Assembly (NCBI GenBank): GCA_010671905.1 | Contig: JAAHII010000001.1 | Location: 62,001-126,000 of the forward strand | DNA length: 64,000 nucleotides | Reading direction: 5' to 3' | From: Leptolyngbya sp. SIOISBB | GTDB lineage: Bacteria; Cyanobacteriota; Cyanobacteriia; Phormidesmidales; Phormidesmidaceae | Shown: in pieces, positions 37,145-46,902 of the stretch | Position numbering within the stretch: position 1 is the first letter of the stretch | Layout: every line of letters begins with the position of its first letter | Position numbers and translations under genes: made by a program | The notes under the pieces: generated by a model | The model's input: the letters and a program-made list of their open reading frames with translations, nothing else | Told to the model about the DNA's origin: nothing | Database searches by the model: none

Positions 37145-39832
37145 TGATCGGTACTCTCGATATATGAAGCAAACAGCGTAATTAGTTCTCGTTCTTGAAA
37201 TTTCTGGGCTAATGCCTGCACTCGGTCAGCAAAGGGCTGCAAAGCCGGTTCAGTTTCAGCAAGGGCTTTGACTCGCTGCCCCATGGCTCGGAGATTACCG
37301 CATAGTGCTAAATCCTGTAGCGTCTTGAGGACTTCAGTCGGGGGGCAAGGTCAGGCTTTCGGGTGCAGCAGACGTGGCTGACATCGCCTTCGCTGACGGC
37401 ATCAGAGTGCTCGAATTGTCTTGATCGATGAGCCAAGTGAGCGACAAAAACTTTTCTAATTGGTCAAAGAGTTGGGCGGCATCAACTGGCTTGGGCAAAA
37501 AGCTATCGGCTCCAGCTTCAATACACCGCAACTGATCCGCGTCGAAGACACTGGCCGAAGACACCACAATGGGGGCGTGTTGAAACTGGCTGGATTGCCG
37601 CAACCGTTCCAGCAAGGCCAGGCCATCCAGAACTGGCATGTCTAAGTCGAGGATAAATAAGTGGGGTGGCTGGGCGGCGGCTTTTTCCCAAGCGTCCTGA
37701 CCGTCTTCGGCCTCAATCAGGGTAAACCCTAGGGGTTCTAGCAAACTTTTCAGCACCGAGCGGTTTTCCCACTTATCATCAGCGACCAGCAATGTTTTGC
37801 GATCGCCTTCATAGCCGGTAATTTTGCCTGCATCGGTCATCTTGGCAGCGTCTGACCATTCCAAACTGAGGAGCAGATCGAGATCAAACCAAAAAATGCT
37901 GCCGACATCTACCTGACTTTGGACCTCTAAATCACTGCCCATCTTTTCCAAAATTTGATGGCTAATCGTCAGGCCGAGGCCAGTCCCCTCCGACTGTTGA
38001 GAGCGACTACCCACCTGCTCAAAGGGCAAGAAAATCCGCTCTAGCTGCTCAGGGGTCATCCCAACCCCCGTGTCTTTGACCTGAAATCGAAACTTGTACC
38101 AGACTTCAGAGCCTTTCAGGGGGGCATGGTCAGAGCTATGCTTCAGAGCCACCGTCTCGGGCGCTGTGGCCAACTCTTCGACAACGCTGACTGAAAAGGT
38201 CACGCACCCTTTTCGGGTGAACTTGACCGCATTACCCAACAGATTGATCAAAACTTGACGCAATCGTTTTTCATCAACGACCACTCCCTCTGGCAGGTCA
38301 TCAGGCACCTGATAGATAAACTGAAGGTCTTTCTGATCGGCCCGCACTCGACAAATTTCAGCGACTCCTTGCAGCAACGAGGGCAGGTGACTTTCTTTCG
38401 GGCGCAACTCCAGTTTGCGAGCTTCAATCTTCGACAAGTCCAAAATGTCGTTAATCAAAGTGAGGAGATGCGAGCCGCATTGGTGAATAATGCCCACAGC
38501 ACCTCTTTCTTTCTCTGAGAGCGTGGGCGATCGCCGTAAGGTTTGCGCGTAGCCCAGAATGCCGTTGAGGGGAGTGCGCAACTCGTGGCTCATGTTAGCC
38601 AAAAACTCACTCTTGGCCTGATTAGCTTGATCAGCAGCGACTTTAGCCGACATCAGCTGAGCCGTCCTTTTTTCTACGCGCATTTCCAGGGTGGCTTTAG
38701 ATTCCTCTAGAGCCTGGAAGCTGGTATTCAGCTGCTTCACCATCTGGTTAAACACCGAGGCCAAGATCCCGAGTTCATTGCGAGCGCTCACTTTAACTTG
38801 GGTATCAAGCTGGCCCTGACTAATTTGCGTGGCGGCGAGGGTGAGTCGCTGTAGGGGAGACACCAACCAGCTCGCCAAACCGGCTCCAAGGATGCCGGCA
38901 ACGAGCACAGATAAGCCCAATACCGCTAACATGATCCGACTCATGGCTCGGACGGGGGCACGCACCTCGGCCATGGGTAGTTCTGAGATCACTCGCCAAT
39001 CGACCCCATAGACATAGCTACTGGCGCCTAAAACGTTTTGCCCCCGCAAACCTGGGTAAATTGAAAACTCTGAGGCGGCATCTTTGACTAAATGCTGCAT
39101 CAGGTCAGTTTGAGAAATATCTGTCAGCTGATAAGTCTCAAAGGCTTCTGATGGGGTACGTTTTTTGGCAATGATTTGCTGTTGGTCATCCAGGATGTAG
39201 GTATAGCCGGTTTCACCCACTCGCGCTTGAGAGACCGTAAAATTGAGAAACCCTAAATCAATCTCTGCCCAGATAGCACCGCTGATGCGCTCACTGGCAT
39301 CCCAAATGGGGACAGCAAATGTCATAACTGGGGTCTCGGTGTCAGGATGAATGCTGACGGGGCTGTGGAAACGATGACCAGACGCAATCGCCTCTAAAAA
39401 TGTGGTGTCTTGCGGCAAATTCTCGAAGGTGGGATCAAACGGCGAAACGGCAACCAGCCTGTCACCTTGGAGGTTAAAGAGCGCCACCGACTGAAAGGCA
39501 TCATTACTGCGAGTCAGTCCTTCTAACAAATCACGCTGAATTGCCGGGGAGAATGTCGCCAGACCTCGTACCCGTTCTAAATACTGCAACTCGCTTTGAA
39601 AATTGTTCAGTTGCGTTTCGATGCTTTCCGCCACGGCCCGCGATCGTTCCTGTTGCAGCAGTTGACTTCTCTCTAGCTGAGCTTGGGCACTTAACCGAAT
39701 CAAGATGCCGCTGGTCAGCAACAAACTCAGCAGCACGAGTGTGACGAGCCCATAGCGTAAGACGTTGACGATGGACAGCCAGCCAGCTGAATTTTGCGGT
39801 TGAAAGAATTTAGCGTGAGATCGGCTATCCAT
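37141..39832 (-). CDS. Hybrid histidine kinase with extracytoplasmic sensor; frame broken at a C6 run near the 3' end
   Basis: The main frame (37334-39832, 832 residues) has a membrane helix at about 24-48 and a Cache-type sensor to ~285. A second helix (~290-312) and HAMP follow. HisKA has His416 in NMSHELRTPLNG, the HATPase has NLLGNAVKF, DTGVGM and GTGLGL, and the receiver has LFILDLDMPVLDG. It ends at a stop just after a C6 run (plus-strand G6, 37340-37345). With five Cs the frame continues 66 residues (PPTEVLKTLQDLALCGNLRA, ending in a helical tail with KFQERELITLFASYI), a tail usual for this class. That frame stops at 37141 overlapping the next ATG. It lies between the binding-protein gene and the REC-kinase. 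Confidence 0.88.
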
Positions 39833-39890
39833 GTCTGTAAAAGACCTGAAGAAGGGTAAACATTAACGAATTACCAGACACCCCAAAGGG

Positions 39891-41093
39891 CTAAATTAAG
39901 ATGCTTTCTTGCCGAGAGAGATCAAGAGATAGGCCAAAAGCTTGGGGGCCACCCACTTGCTGCAGCGCCGTTTTCACAAAGGAATCATCCACCAAATCTT
40001 GAGCGACGTGCTCCGGTACTAGCTGACTTAGAAAGCTCGAGTCGTCATCGATGAGGGTTGTTTGCAGTGCTGCCACCAGCTCACTAGTGTAAGAGGCAAA
40101 GGGATATGGCTGAAAATCAATCCGCCGCGATCGCCATTCGGGATTGATAATGGCCCCTTTTTGGTAGTAGTAGTCATTGTCGTAGTAGGTCATCACCCGT
40201 TCGAGCACCGGCAATTCATAAGGCACATATTGCCCCCCATCCTGAGAGAGAATGTATGCGAGTTCAGGACGGTTAGCTTTGGCCCACTGTTGAGCTTTGA
40301 CAATGCCGTTCACCACCGCTTGAGTCCACGTCGGTCGCTGCACAATATCGTCTTCATGCATGAAAACCACGCAACAGGCATGATCCTTCCAAATATCCCC
40401 CGTCAACCGTAAGAGCTTGCCGCTCTGAGTGAGCTCAGCGGCTGAATTGTAGGGCTCAGCCACAATGTACCCAGCAATGGTTTGCGCCTGCAGCGCCTGC
40501 AACATTTTGGACGGTGGTAGCACCACGAGGCGGACTTCATTAGTTGCCAATGGCTGATCTGCTGGTTTGAGGGTGGCGGCTAACCCGTGCTGCCGCAGTA
40601 GCATTTGCAGCACGATGTTGTGGATGGAATAGGGAAACGGCACCGCCACATTGCGCCCAGCTAAATCTTCTGGTTTGTTGATGCCTGGTAAAACCGTAAT
40701 GGCAGACCCATTAGTATGATTCCACGCAACCACTTTGCCCGGAAAATTCTTGCCGTAGCGCAACCAAATGGTGATGGGCATCAGGAGATGCACCACATTC
40801 ACCTCGCGATTCATAAAGGCATTGGCGATCGCATCCCAAGACAAATATCTCTGCGGCAGCGCTGCTTGCAGTCCCTCGGCTTTATAAAAACCGCGATCGT
40901 AGGCCGCGAGCAGCGCCGAAGCGTCAGTAATGGGAAGATAACCAGTCCGGACAGGTGGTGCATCATCGGCATCTATCCGGTGGTTGGTCTTACTGCAACC
41001 TGTCAACATCGTCAGTCCGCCTGAGGCGGCAAACAATGCTGAATATTGCAGAAATTGGCGACGGTTGAGTTGCGCAAAGTGATGTGAACCCAT
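39891..41093 (-). CDS. NrtA/SsuA-type ABC substrate-binding lipoprotein (Tat-like signal)
   Basis: About 400 residues with a twin-arginine-type signal (LNRRQFLQYSALFAASGGLT) ending in a lipobox (MLTGC), so it is probably exported folded and lipid-anchored. The body is a type-2 periplasmic-binding fold of the nitrate/sulfonate/bicarbonate group: VRTGYLPITDASALLAAYDR, GFYKAEGL, PGKVVAWNHTNGSAITVLPG, FPYSIHNIVLQMLL and AGYIVAEPYNSAAEL. No ABC permease or ATPase is adjacent. Instead it is 58 bases upstream of a membrane hybrid kinase, so it may act as the ligand sensor for that relay. The ATG at 41093 is chosen because it directly precedes the signal; a longer TTG start lies at 41162. Confidence 0.87.
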   Translation of the reverse strand: MGSHHFAQLNRRQFLQYSALFAASGGLTMLTGCSKTNHRIDADDAPPVRTGYLPITDASALLAAYDRGFYKAEGLQAALPQRYLSWDAIANAFMNREVNVVHLLMPITIWLRYGKNFPGKVVAWNHTNGSAITVLPGINKPEDLAGRNVAVPFPYSIHNIVLQMLLRQHGLAATLKPADQPLATNEVRLVVLPPSKMLQALQAQTIAGYIVAEPYNSAAELTQSGKLLRLTGDIWKDHACCVVFMHEDDIVQRPTWTQAVVNGIVKAQQWAKANRPELAYILSQDGGQYVPYELPVLERVMTYYDNDYYYQKGAIINPEWRSRRIDFQPYPFASYTSELVAALQTTLIDDDSSFLSQLVPEHVAQDLVDDSFVKTALQQVGGPQAFGLSLDLSRQESILI

Positions 41094-41163
41094 GGGCGAC
41101 GGCGCTGCTTTCAGATATCGGTGTTTATTGCAACCAGTTTTCCCAGTGGAATGAAAAAGCAAC

Positions 41164-41397
41164 TTAAAAGCCTAAATTTAGGAGTTTTTGCCGAAACCGT
41201 TCATCGGATATTTGGCAGTGACGTAAATCCAAGGCATCTGGCTGAGATTGAGCATTGCGGTCTGGATAATCGGGACTGCTCAATTTGCCATCTTTGGCAG
41301 GTTCTTTGTTTCCCAACCAGACATCGGCTGACCTAGAGGTGCGTTTGCGAACCCTGCCAACCGAGTCAGAGGGCACTCTTAAAAGTAGGAACAGCAA
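41164..41397 (-). CDS. Possible small protein or decayed gene end
   Basis: A 77-residue frame from a TTG start, ending one base before the longer candidate start of the binding-protein gene. The second half looks protein-like (DLRHCQISDERFRQKLLNLG) and the first half is basic. It overlaps the upstream region of the divergent 41416 gene. No family recognised; a chance frame is possible. Confidence 0.25.
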   Translation of the reverse strand: MLFLLLRVPSDSVGRVRKRTSRSADVWLGNKEPAKDGKLSSPDYPDRNAQSQPDALDLRHCQISDERFRQKLLNLGF

Positions 41398-41415
41398 CGG
41401 TGCTTAAGGAGGAGA

Positions 41416-42081
41416 ATGGACCACGGCATCACCGACTTATCCTTCGAAGATTGGATACTGTTCATTTTTTGTTGGCCAGAGCATCAACCGGGATCGATGG
41501 GTGGCAATCGCTGGTACACCGATGAATGGTGGCAAGCCCCGCCCGCCGTCAAAGTCGATTACATGACCCGACTCTGGGAAAACCCCGTTGAGCTACTGGC
41601 ACCCTATAGCGATCGCGAAATCGCCCAAGGACTCTGGGATATTGTGGGCGATGAGGAATACTCTGAGGCGTTGTCGAGCTTTCAGGTACCCTTGAGCGAT
41701 CGTCGCCGCTGCATTGATGCTTTTGTCACCTTCTTTCGCGACATTTTTGTGCCCCGCTGCACAGACAGTTTGGAACACCTGAGTGAAACCGGTAATCCCC
41801 TCAACACCATTTGCTACATGTGGTGGGATTTGCTCAACATTCAGCCAGCACCGTCAGAACAAGCAGCCGTATTTGGGGCGATCGTGCGATCGCAAACCGC
41901 TATCCTGCACCTCCCTTCCACAGCTTGCCAAGAAGCGGCCCTGCACGGTTTTGGTCACTGGCTTGAGGTTGATGCCCCGACCATTCAGCACACCATTGAT
42001 CCGTGGCTGCAAGAGCATCCACATTTGCGCTCAGAGTTACGCAACTATGCTCAAGCCGCTCGCTGTGGTTGCATAGCTTGA
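41416..42081 (+). CDS. Conserved-looking protein of unknown function (family has fragments elsewhere)
   Basis: A 221-residue soluble protein, ATG preceded by a strong AAGGAGGAG. It is rich in Trp and acidic residues (SFEDWILFIFCWPEHQPGSM, RWYTDEWWQAPPAVKVDYMT). A helical middle with RRCIDAFVTFFRDIFVPRCT is followed by CYMWWDLLNI and a His-rich end (ALHGFGHWLEVDAP). The C-terminus is CGCIA. No catalytic motif or named family is recognised. Two broken copies of its 5' end lie at 18948-19040 and 35484-35573, showing the gene has been duplicated or moved more than once. Confidence 0.7.
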   Translation: MDHGITDLSFEDWILFIFCWPEHQPGSMGGNRWYTDEWWQAPPAVKVDYMTRLWENPVELLAPYSDREIAQGLWDIVGDEEYSEALSSFQVPLSDRRRCIDAFVTFFRDIFVPRCTDSLEHLSETGNPLNTICYMWWDLLNIQPAPSEQAAVFGAIVRSQTAILHLPSTACQEAALHGFGHWLEVDAPTIQHTIDPWLQEHPHLRSELRNYAQAARCGCIA

Positions 42082-42320
42082 TGCGAACAAGTCCAAGACT
42101 GATTCCTATCGCAATCCCTGGTTGGGAGGGGATACGGCGAAAAGCCAAAGTCCTGGGGATGTCAAGGTTTCACGTTGGAAATTTGAATTTTGCCGGTTGA
42201 ATGTCGGACGCTAGCCAGCCAGCCCACATACTTCGGTGCGCTGTCGAGAATGACCGCGTTGAACATTCAGCAATCCACACCCCATCCGGCCCATCGTACT
42301 GACGCGATTAAGCCAATAGG

Positions 42321-42352
42321 CAAAATGCGGCTGATATGATGTCAGCCGCATT
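42321..42352 (-). terminator. Rho-independent terminator of the META-domain gene
   Basis: A perfect 11-base stem (AATGCGGCTGA / TCAGCCGCATT) with a seven-base loop. On the minus strand it is followed by TTTTGCC. It lies 44 bases beyond the stop codon of the META-domain gene. Confidence 0.8.
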
Positions 42353-42395
42353 CACTACGGCCTAAAGCCATGCTGAGATTTGGACTCAGGATTAC

Positions 42396-43010
42396 CTACC
42401 AGAGGCCCCGCACGGATTCAGCAGGGGCAGGGCGGGCAGGGGCAGGCTCAACCGGCTGACGGTCGCCCCGAGTCACAGCAGCAGGGGAAGATTGTCTTTC
42501 TTCAATAACTACGACCGGCACATTTTCTAACCTTTCCATTGCCAGCTTTTCTGCAGAGGTGAAAACCATTTCACCGTCATCTTCACAAAGTTCGAGAACG
42601 AGGTTACCATCATCATCAATTTCGTAGTCCTGCAGCTGACCCAGAGCCATTTTGTACATAGCACTACTCTCAACTGTTTCAGGGCAAGCCGCTAAAGTTG
42701 ATACCGTATTACCAAAGTCTAAAGAGAGATCATCGTCACCAGGATCATAGCTGCCGACGAAAAGATTACAACCATCTCTTCCTGAAAAGCGTTCAATTTC
42801 CTCATCAAACCGCAGGGTATAGTCCTCAGAATCACTGGTATCTAGAGCGATCTCACCGTTATAGCTAATAGTTTGGAGAACCCAAACGGTGTCGTCAATA
42901 TCGGCACCATCCACGTGGCCATCGGCCAGAGCTGTGGAAGCTCCGACAAAAACACCTAACATTAGTGATAAAGAAACGGCAGATAGGGATCGAGAGAACA
43001 TCGAAACCAT
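42396..43010 (-). CDS. META-domain (HslJ-like) secreted protein
   Basis: About 204 residues. A signal peptide (SRSLSAVSLSLMLGVFVGAS, cleaved near ALA) is followed by a META domain (about 30-150). Its motifs are DTVWVLQTISYNGE, FSGRDGCNLFVGSYD, STLAACPETVESSAMYKMAL and LVLELCEDDGEMVFT. The two conserved cysteine pairs typical of the family are present. A Pro/Ala-rich basic tail (QPVEPAPARPAPAESVRGLW) ends it. META proteins such as HslJ are linked to stress or antibiotic tolerance, but mechanism is unknown. The ATG at 43010 has AAGGAG about eight bases upstream; the longer frame to 43067 is less likely. Confidence 0.85.
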   Translation of the reverse strand: MVSMFSRSLSAVSLSLMLGVFVGASTALADGHVDGADIDDTVWVLQTISYNGEIALDTSDSEDYTLRFDEEIERFSGRDGCNLFVGSYDPGDDDLSLDFGNTVSTLAACPETVESSAMYKMALGQLQDYEIDDDGNLVLELCEDDGEMVFTSAEKLAMERLENVPVVVIEERQSSPAAVTRGDRQPVEPAPARPAPAESVRGLW

Positions 43011-43067
43011 ATAAAACTCTCCTTGAGTAGGGTGCTCAACAATACGGTTGATGCAGACATTCGCCAC

Positions 43068-43421
43068 GGGAACACGTTAAACCGCCCAGATTTCCGGCAT
43101 TAAGCACATCCTCTATAGCTCTGAAAATAATTACTTACAAAAGCTAGTAGTACTCAAGAAATAATGATGCTTTGTCGTGATGGATGAAGTTCAACAGCAA
43201 CCCAATTTGCTTGAACAAATACTTGGAGAAAACCAAACTTTGCTACACAAACCACGATATTCTTCGCCACAGGGTACAGTTTAGATGCTACAAGTAACCT
43301 CTCATTCGCTGTGTATAGCCTGGTTGCAGCAACCAACCTCTGTTGATTATTTGCCCCTTGCAGCAACAAGTTTGACTCCATTATCAATAGCTGTAACGCC
43401 TACAGATTAAGGATGATGGCA
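43068..43421. other. Intergenic stretch upstream of the META gene
   Basis: About 350 AT-rich bases. It holds the presumed promoter of the META gene. Loosely repeated segments (GCTACAAGTAACCTCTCATT and GCAGCAACCAACCTCTGTTG) give an open minus-strand frame of low-complexity sequence that I do not accept as a gene. Confidence 0.35.
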
Positions 43422-43622
43422 ATGCTTGATACGACTCATTTAACGCCCCATGAAATTGCTCATTAGCGCCGATTGCGGGCGATCGCTAAGCGCCTAGTGA
43501 TTGAGTTGGGCTATTTAGAACGCGGTCTCGAAACAGGACTGCAAGATCCCCCTGTGAAAACAGCAGCTACCGGAATCGATACCGCGATCGCTTATCTGAA
43601 TGAGCATTTAGCCGTCCAATAA
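43422..43622 (+). pseudogene. Small helical protein gene with an in-frame TAG (likely CAG to TAG)
   Basis: A 66-codon frame reads MLDTTHLTPHEIAH, then TAG at 43464-43466, then RRLRAIAKRLVIELGYLERG on to EHLAVQ and a TAA. Restoring Gln (CAG) gives an uninterrupted, natural-looking helical protein. The remainder keeps perfect frame and two GCGATCGC octamers, so the nonsense change looks recent, or translation may restart downstream (TTG or GTG). Function unknown. Confidence 0.55.
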
Positions 43623-43739
43623 TTGGTCAGCCACAGCGTCCTCAATAAAAGCAGAATCTGTGGCCATTGCCGCTTATCTGCACAATCTCCAGCGGTCTCG
43701 GTATGCTATGAAGGAAGATTGTGAAAGGCAAGCCTAGCC

Positions 43740-43934
43740 ATGACTTTACAGTTCAAAGTGCCCTCTATCGTCTGTGACGGTTGTGCAGAGACTGTCACAG
43801 CGGCGATCACGTCGCTAGATACCAATGCAAAAGTCGACATCAATGTCGAAACCAAGAATGTCTCAGCTGAAACGACAGCTAGCGAGGAGGCTATTCGAGC
43901 GGCGATCGCGGCTAAAGGCCATACAGTCAGCTAA
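43740..43934 (+). CDS. Heavy-metal-associated (HMA) domain protein, copper-chaperone-like
   Basis: A 64-residue single-domain protein with the ferredoxin-like HMA fold. The metal site is Cys12-x-x-Cys15 in PSIVCDGCAETVTAAI, with the hydrophobic residue before the first Cys being Val instead of the usual loop Met. The rest fits (VDINVETKNVSAETTASEEA, then AAIAAKGHTVS). Such Atx1/CopZ-type proteins deliver Cu(I) to P-type ATPases that feed thylakoid plastocyanin and cytochrome oxidase. No copper ATPase is in the window. Confidence 0.9.
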   Translation: MTLQFKVPSIVCDGCAETVTAAITSLDTNAKVDINVETKNVSAETTASEEAIRAAIAAKGHTVS

Positions 43935-44153
43935 AGGCATTACACCTGAGACAGCATTCGTCATCATGACTCGCAGAATGTAATCATCGTGTCTTCACTG
44001 CTCGCCAGACTGCTGGATCAGGTCTGGCGCGACTGCATCCAATGGCGTGGCTGATTTCTGGGATGAATCATTGGGAGCAGGTTATTGCCACTCGATGTTC
44101 AGGGATCTGTTCCTCCCTCATTTCAGCAACGCCCATCCAATGACACTCACTGT

Positions 44154-44187
44154 GGAAATTTAAGGGACTTTGGAATTTAAGGGACTA
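44154..44187. repeat. Two-copy 17-bp direct repeat
   Basis: GGAAATTTAAGGGACTT and GGAATTTAAGGGACTA follow each other directly, 50 bases before the start of the EamA gene. The position allows a regulatory role, but slippage duplication is as likely. Confidence 0.6.
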
Positions 44188-44237
44188 TAGTCAGAGGCGA
44201 CTACATCAGCCCCTAACGTCATTTATCAGGAAATAAT

Positions 44238-45170
44238 TTGCTCGGTTTCATTCTGGTTTTGCTGTCGTCAGTGTTTTTCTGCATTCAAAATGTCGTGGTG
44301 CGGATTCTGTTTGCCGAACAAATGCTGCTAGGGGTAGGCGTGACGGGGGGCTTTTTGACGCCCACATTGCACAATTCATTTTTATTGTTGCTTCTGCGCA
44401 TGGTGCTGGCGGTGCCACTGATGGGGTTGCTCACCACCCGATTGCATCCGGCCATTTGGCGAGACGTCAAGAAATTAACCCACCCTAGAGAACGGCGGGC
44501 TTTGGGACATGCGATCGCTGGTGGACTCTTGATGTTTACTTATCTAGCGCTGTTGTATGTCTCAATTGGCTTGATTGCCACCGCGATCGCCCTCACGCTG
44601 TTTTTCACCTTTCCCATTTTTACGGCACTGCTATCCTGGCGCTTTTTAGGGCAACGGCCCAGCGCGATACAGTGGGGCATCATGGCCTGCATCATGGTCG
44701 GCAGTGCGTTCACAATTCCCGCTGAGCAGTGGACCGGTGGCGGTAGCTGGGCCGGAGCCTTGCTGGGGGTGGCTAGTGGTATTGCCTATGCCACTTACAC
44801 CGTTAATGCCCAAAAGAGCTTTGACTACCTGCATCCCCTCACCTATACCTGGCTGAGCTTTGCCCTGACGCTGGTGTTTTCAGCCGCCTGCTTAGTGGTG
44901 TGGCCCATTGAGCACGCTCAAGATCTGGCCTGGACACCGATCTGGCTGTGGAGTCTGGTTTCCGGCATTGTGACGTTCTCTGGACACATGCTGTTTAACT
45001 CTGGGATCAAATATATTGGAGCCACCCTTGCTGCCATGTTGGGCTCGGCTAATCCCGCGTTGACGGTTGTGCTGGCCTGGGTCGCCATTCGCGAAACCCT
45101 GGCGACGGTGCAGTTATTGGGCGTCGGTATCGTGACCGCCAGCGTTGCATCTCTCGGTCGCTTCAAGTGA
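44238..45170 (+). CDS. EamA/DMT-family transporter
   Basis: A 310-residue protein of ten predicted membrane helices arranged as two EamA repeats. The first starts LGFILVLLSSVFFCIQNVVV and the second GSWAGALLGVASGIAYATYT, ending GATLAAMLGSANPALTVVLA. Members export amino acids, metabolites or nucleotide sugars; the substrate is not evident. The start is TTG at 44238 with AGGA six bases upstream, and the N-terminal helix begins immediately. It is convergent with glcD (40-base gap). Confidence 0.88.
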   Translation: MLGFILVLLSSVFFCIQNVVVRILFAEQMLLGVGVTGGFLTPTLHNSFLLLLLRMVLAVPLMGLLTTRLHPAIWRDVKKLTHPRERRALGHAIAGGLLMFTYLALLYVSIGLIATAIALTLFFTFPIFTALLSWRFLGQRPSAIQWGIMACIMVGSAFTIPAEQWTGGGSWAGALLGVASGIAYATYTVNAQKSFDYLHPLTYTWLSFALTLVFSAACLVVWPIEHAQDLAWTPIWLWSLVSGIVTFSGHMLFNSGIKYIGATLAAMLGSANPALTVVLAWVAIRETLATVQLLGVGIVTASVASLGRFK

Positions 45171-45210
45171 GGTGAGTTTTTCGGAGGAATTGGCGATCGC
45201 ACCCTGGCAC

Positions 45211-46692
45211 TTAAAATCGTTCCACATTGGTCATGGCCGGTGGCAACGATTGCTGAGCTGCTTCGCCGCAAGTGCGGGGTGTGGGAAAAATCTTAGTCGG
45301 ATTCGCGAGCCCTTTAGGGTTCCAACTTGCCCGTACCCAGAGCATAGTTTCCAAATCCGCCGGGGAAAACATGTCAGGCATGTAGCAACGCTTATCCGCC
45401 CCGATACCATGCTCGCCAGAGATACTGCCACCGACCTTGACGCACAGCTTGAGAATGTCGCCGCCGAGTTCTTCGACCGCCTCTAACTGTCCTGGAATGT
45501 TGTTGTTGAAAAGAATTAAGGGGTGTAAGTTGCCGTCGCCAGCATGAAACACATTGGCCACGCGATAACCATGCTTTTCTCCCAACGCTTCGATTTCTCG
45601 CAAGACATAAGGCAGCTGAGTCCGGGGAATGACGCCATCTTGTACGTAATAGTCTGGGCTGAGTTTACCCATCGCGGCAAAAGCCGCTTTCCGCCCCTTC
45701 CAGAGGCGGAGTCTTTCTTCTGGATCGGCCGCCACCGTAACGCTGCGGGCACCGTTCTGTTGACAGAGTTCGGTAATGCGATCGCGGCTCGCTTGAACTT
45801 CTGCCGGCAAACCATCAATCTCGATCAGCAAAATCGCTTCAGCATCCCGAGGGTAGCAGTCCGTTTTCACCACATCTTCCACTGCATTCAGGCTGAAGTT
45901 GTCCATCATTTCCATACCCGCAGGGATGATGCCCGCACCAATAACATCAGATACGGTGGCCCCCGCCGCTTCTACGTTCGTAAAATCAGCCAGTAGCACG
46001 TTGATGGTTTTCGGCGCTTTCAAAATTCGCAGCGTGATTTCCGTGACAATGCCCAAGGTGCCTTCGGAACCAACAATTAAGCCCACAAGGTCGTAGCCCG
46101 GTTGCTCCGCCACGGCACCGCCGACCTCCACAATGTCACCATTGGGTAGCACCAGCTTGACGCCCAAAATGTGATTCGTCGTCACGCCATATTTCAAACA
46201 GTGCACGCCACCAGAATTTTCCGCCACGTTGCCGCCAACGCTGCATACGCTCTGGCTAGACGGATCTGGGGCATAGTAGAATCCCGCGCCGCTGACCGCT
46301 TGCGTGACCCAGTTGTTAATGACTCCGGGCTGCACCACGACTCGCTGGTTCTCATAATCGATGTCTAAGATTTGCCGCATGGTAGCGGTCACAATCAGCA
46401 CCGCATCTGCCACCGGCAGTGCCCCGCCCGAAAGTCCGGTCCCGGCCCCACGAGGCACAAAGGGCACCTCAAATTGATTGCAAACCTTGATGGCGGCCGC
46501 CACCTGTTCAGTCGTCCGAGTCAACACTACGACGGGTGGGCGTTGGCGATAACTAGCCAGCCCGTCACACTCATACACCAGTAGTTCTTCTTTGCGACGG
46601 ACGACGGAGTCTTTGCCAACTGCTTTTTCGAGGGCGCGAATGATGGGCTGCCAGTCACGTTGAGTCGTCGAATCGCTGAGTTGAGCAACCAT
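45211..46692 (-). CDS. glcD: Glycolate dehydrogenase FAD-binding subunit (GlcD)
   Basis: A 493-residue flavoprotein of the VAO/PCMH family. The FAD-binding region is at about 55-230 (FVPRGAGTGLSGGALPVADA, SVCSVGGNVAENSGGVHCLK, GLIVGSEGTLGIVTEITLRI). The C-terminal oxidase domain has FHAGDGNLHPLILF and SGEHGIGADKRCYM. It oxidises photorespiratory glycolate to glyoxylate with a quinone or similar acceptor, starting 2-phosphoglycolate salvage. It is monocistronic here; glcE and glcF are not adjacent, as is usual in cyanobacteria. Confidence 0.93.
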   Translation of the reverse strand: MVAQLSDSTTQRDWQPIIRALEKAVGKDSVVRRKEELLVYECDGLASYRQRPPVVVLTRTTEQVAAAIKVCNQFEVPFVPRGAGTGLSGGALPVADAVLIVTATMRQILDIDYENQRVVVQPGVINNWVTQAVSGAGFYYAPDPSSQSVCSVGGNVAENSGGVHCLKYGVTTNHILGVKLVLPNGDIVEVGGAVAEQPGYDLVGLIVGSEGTLGIVTEITLRILKAPKTINVLLADFTNVEAAGATVSDVIGAGIIPAGMEMMDNFSLNAVEDVVKTDCYPRDAEAILLIEIDGLPAEVQASRDRITELCQQNGARSVTVAADPEERLRLWKGRKAAFAAMGKLSPDYYVQDGVIPRTQLPYVLREIEALGEKHGYRVANVFHAGDGNLHPLILFNNNIPGQLEAVEELGGDILKLCVKVGGSISGEHGIGADKRCYMPDMFSPADLETMLWVRASWNPKGLANPTKIFPTPRTCGEAAQQSLPPAMTNVERF

Positions 46693-46902
46693 AGATTTGG
46701 AGACCAGTTCGCTTAAGAAGTTTGATATTCCTGATTTTATCGTTGCTGAGGTGAGATCGCTGCAATCGTTCCGTCAAGCAGTCGGCTCGTAAGCATTTGC
46801 TCTGAACAGCTTAGCGTACGAGCCCATAGAGAATTTTGGCATCAGCTTCTGGTGACTGTGCCTTGGTAACTGGCTTGCAGACGATTTACGGAATGGGCAA
46901 TC

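Noticed and set aside
43154-43387. 77-residue minus-strand frame of Leu/Ala/Asn-rich text upstream of the META gene
   Set aside because: Loosely repetitive DNA, no ribosome-binding site and no protein-like domain; probably chance.
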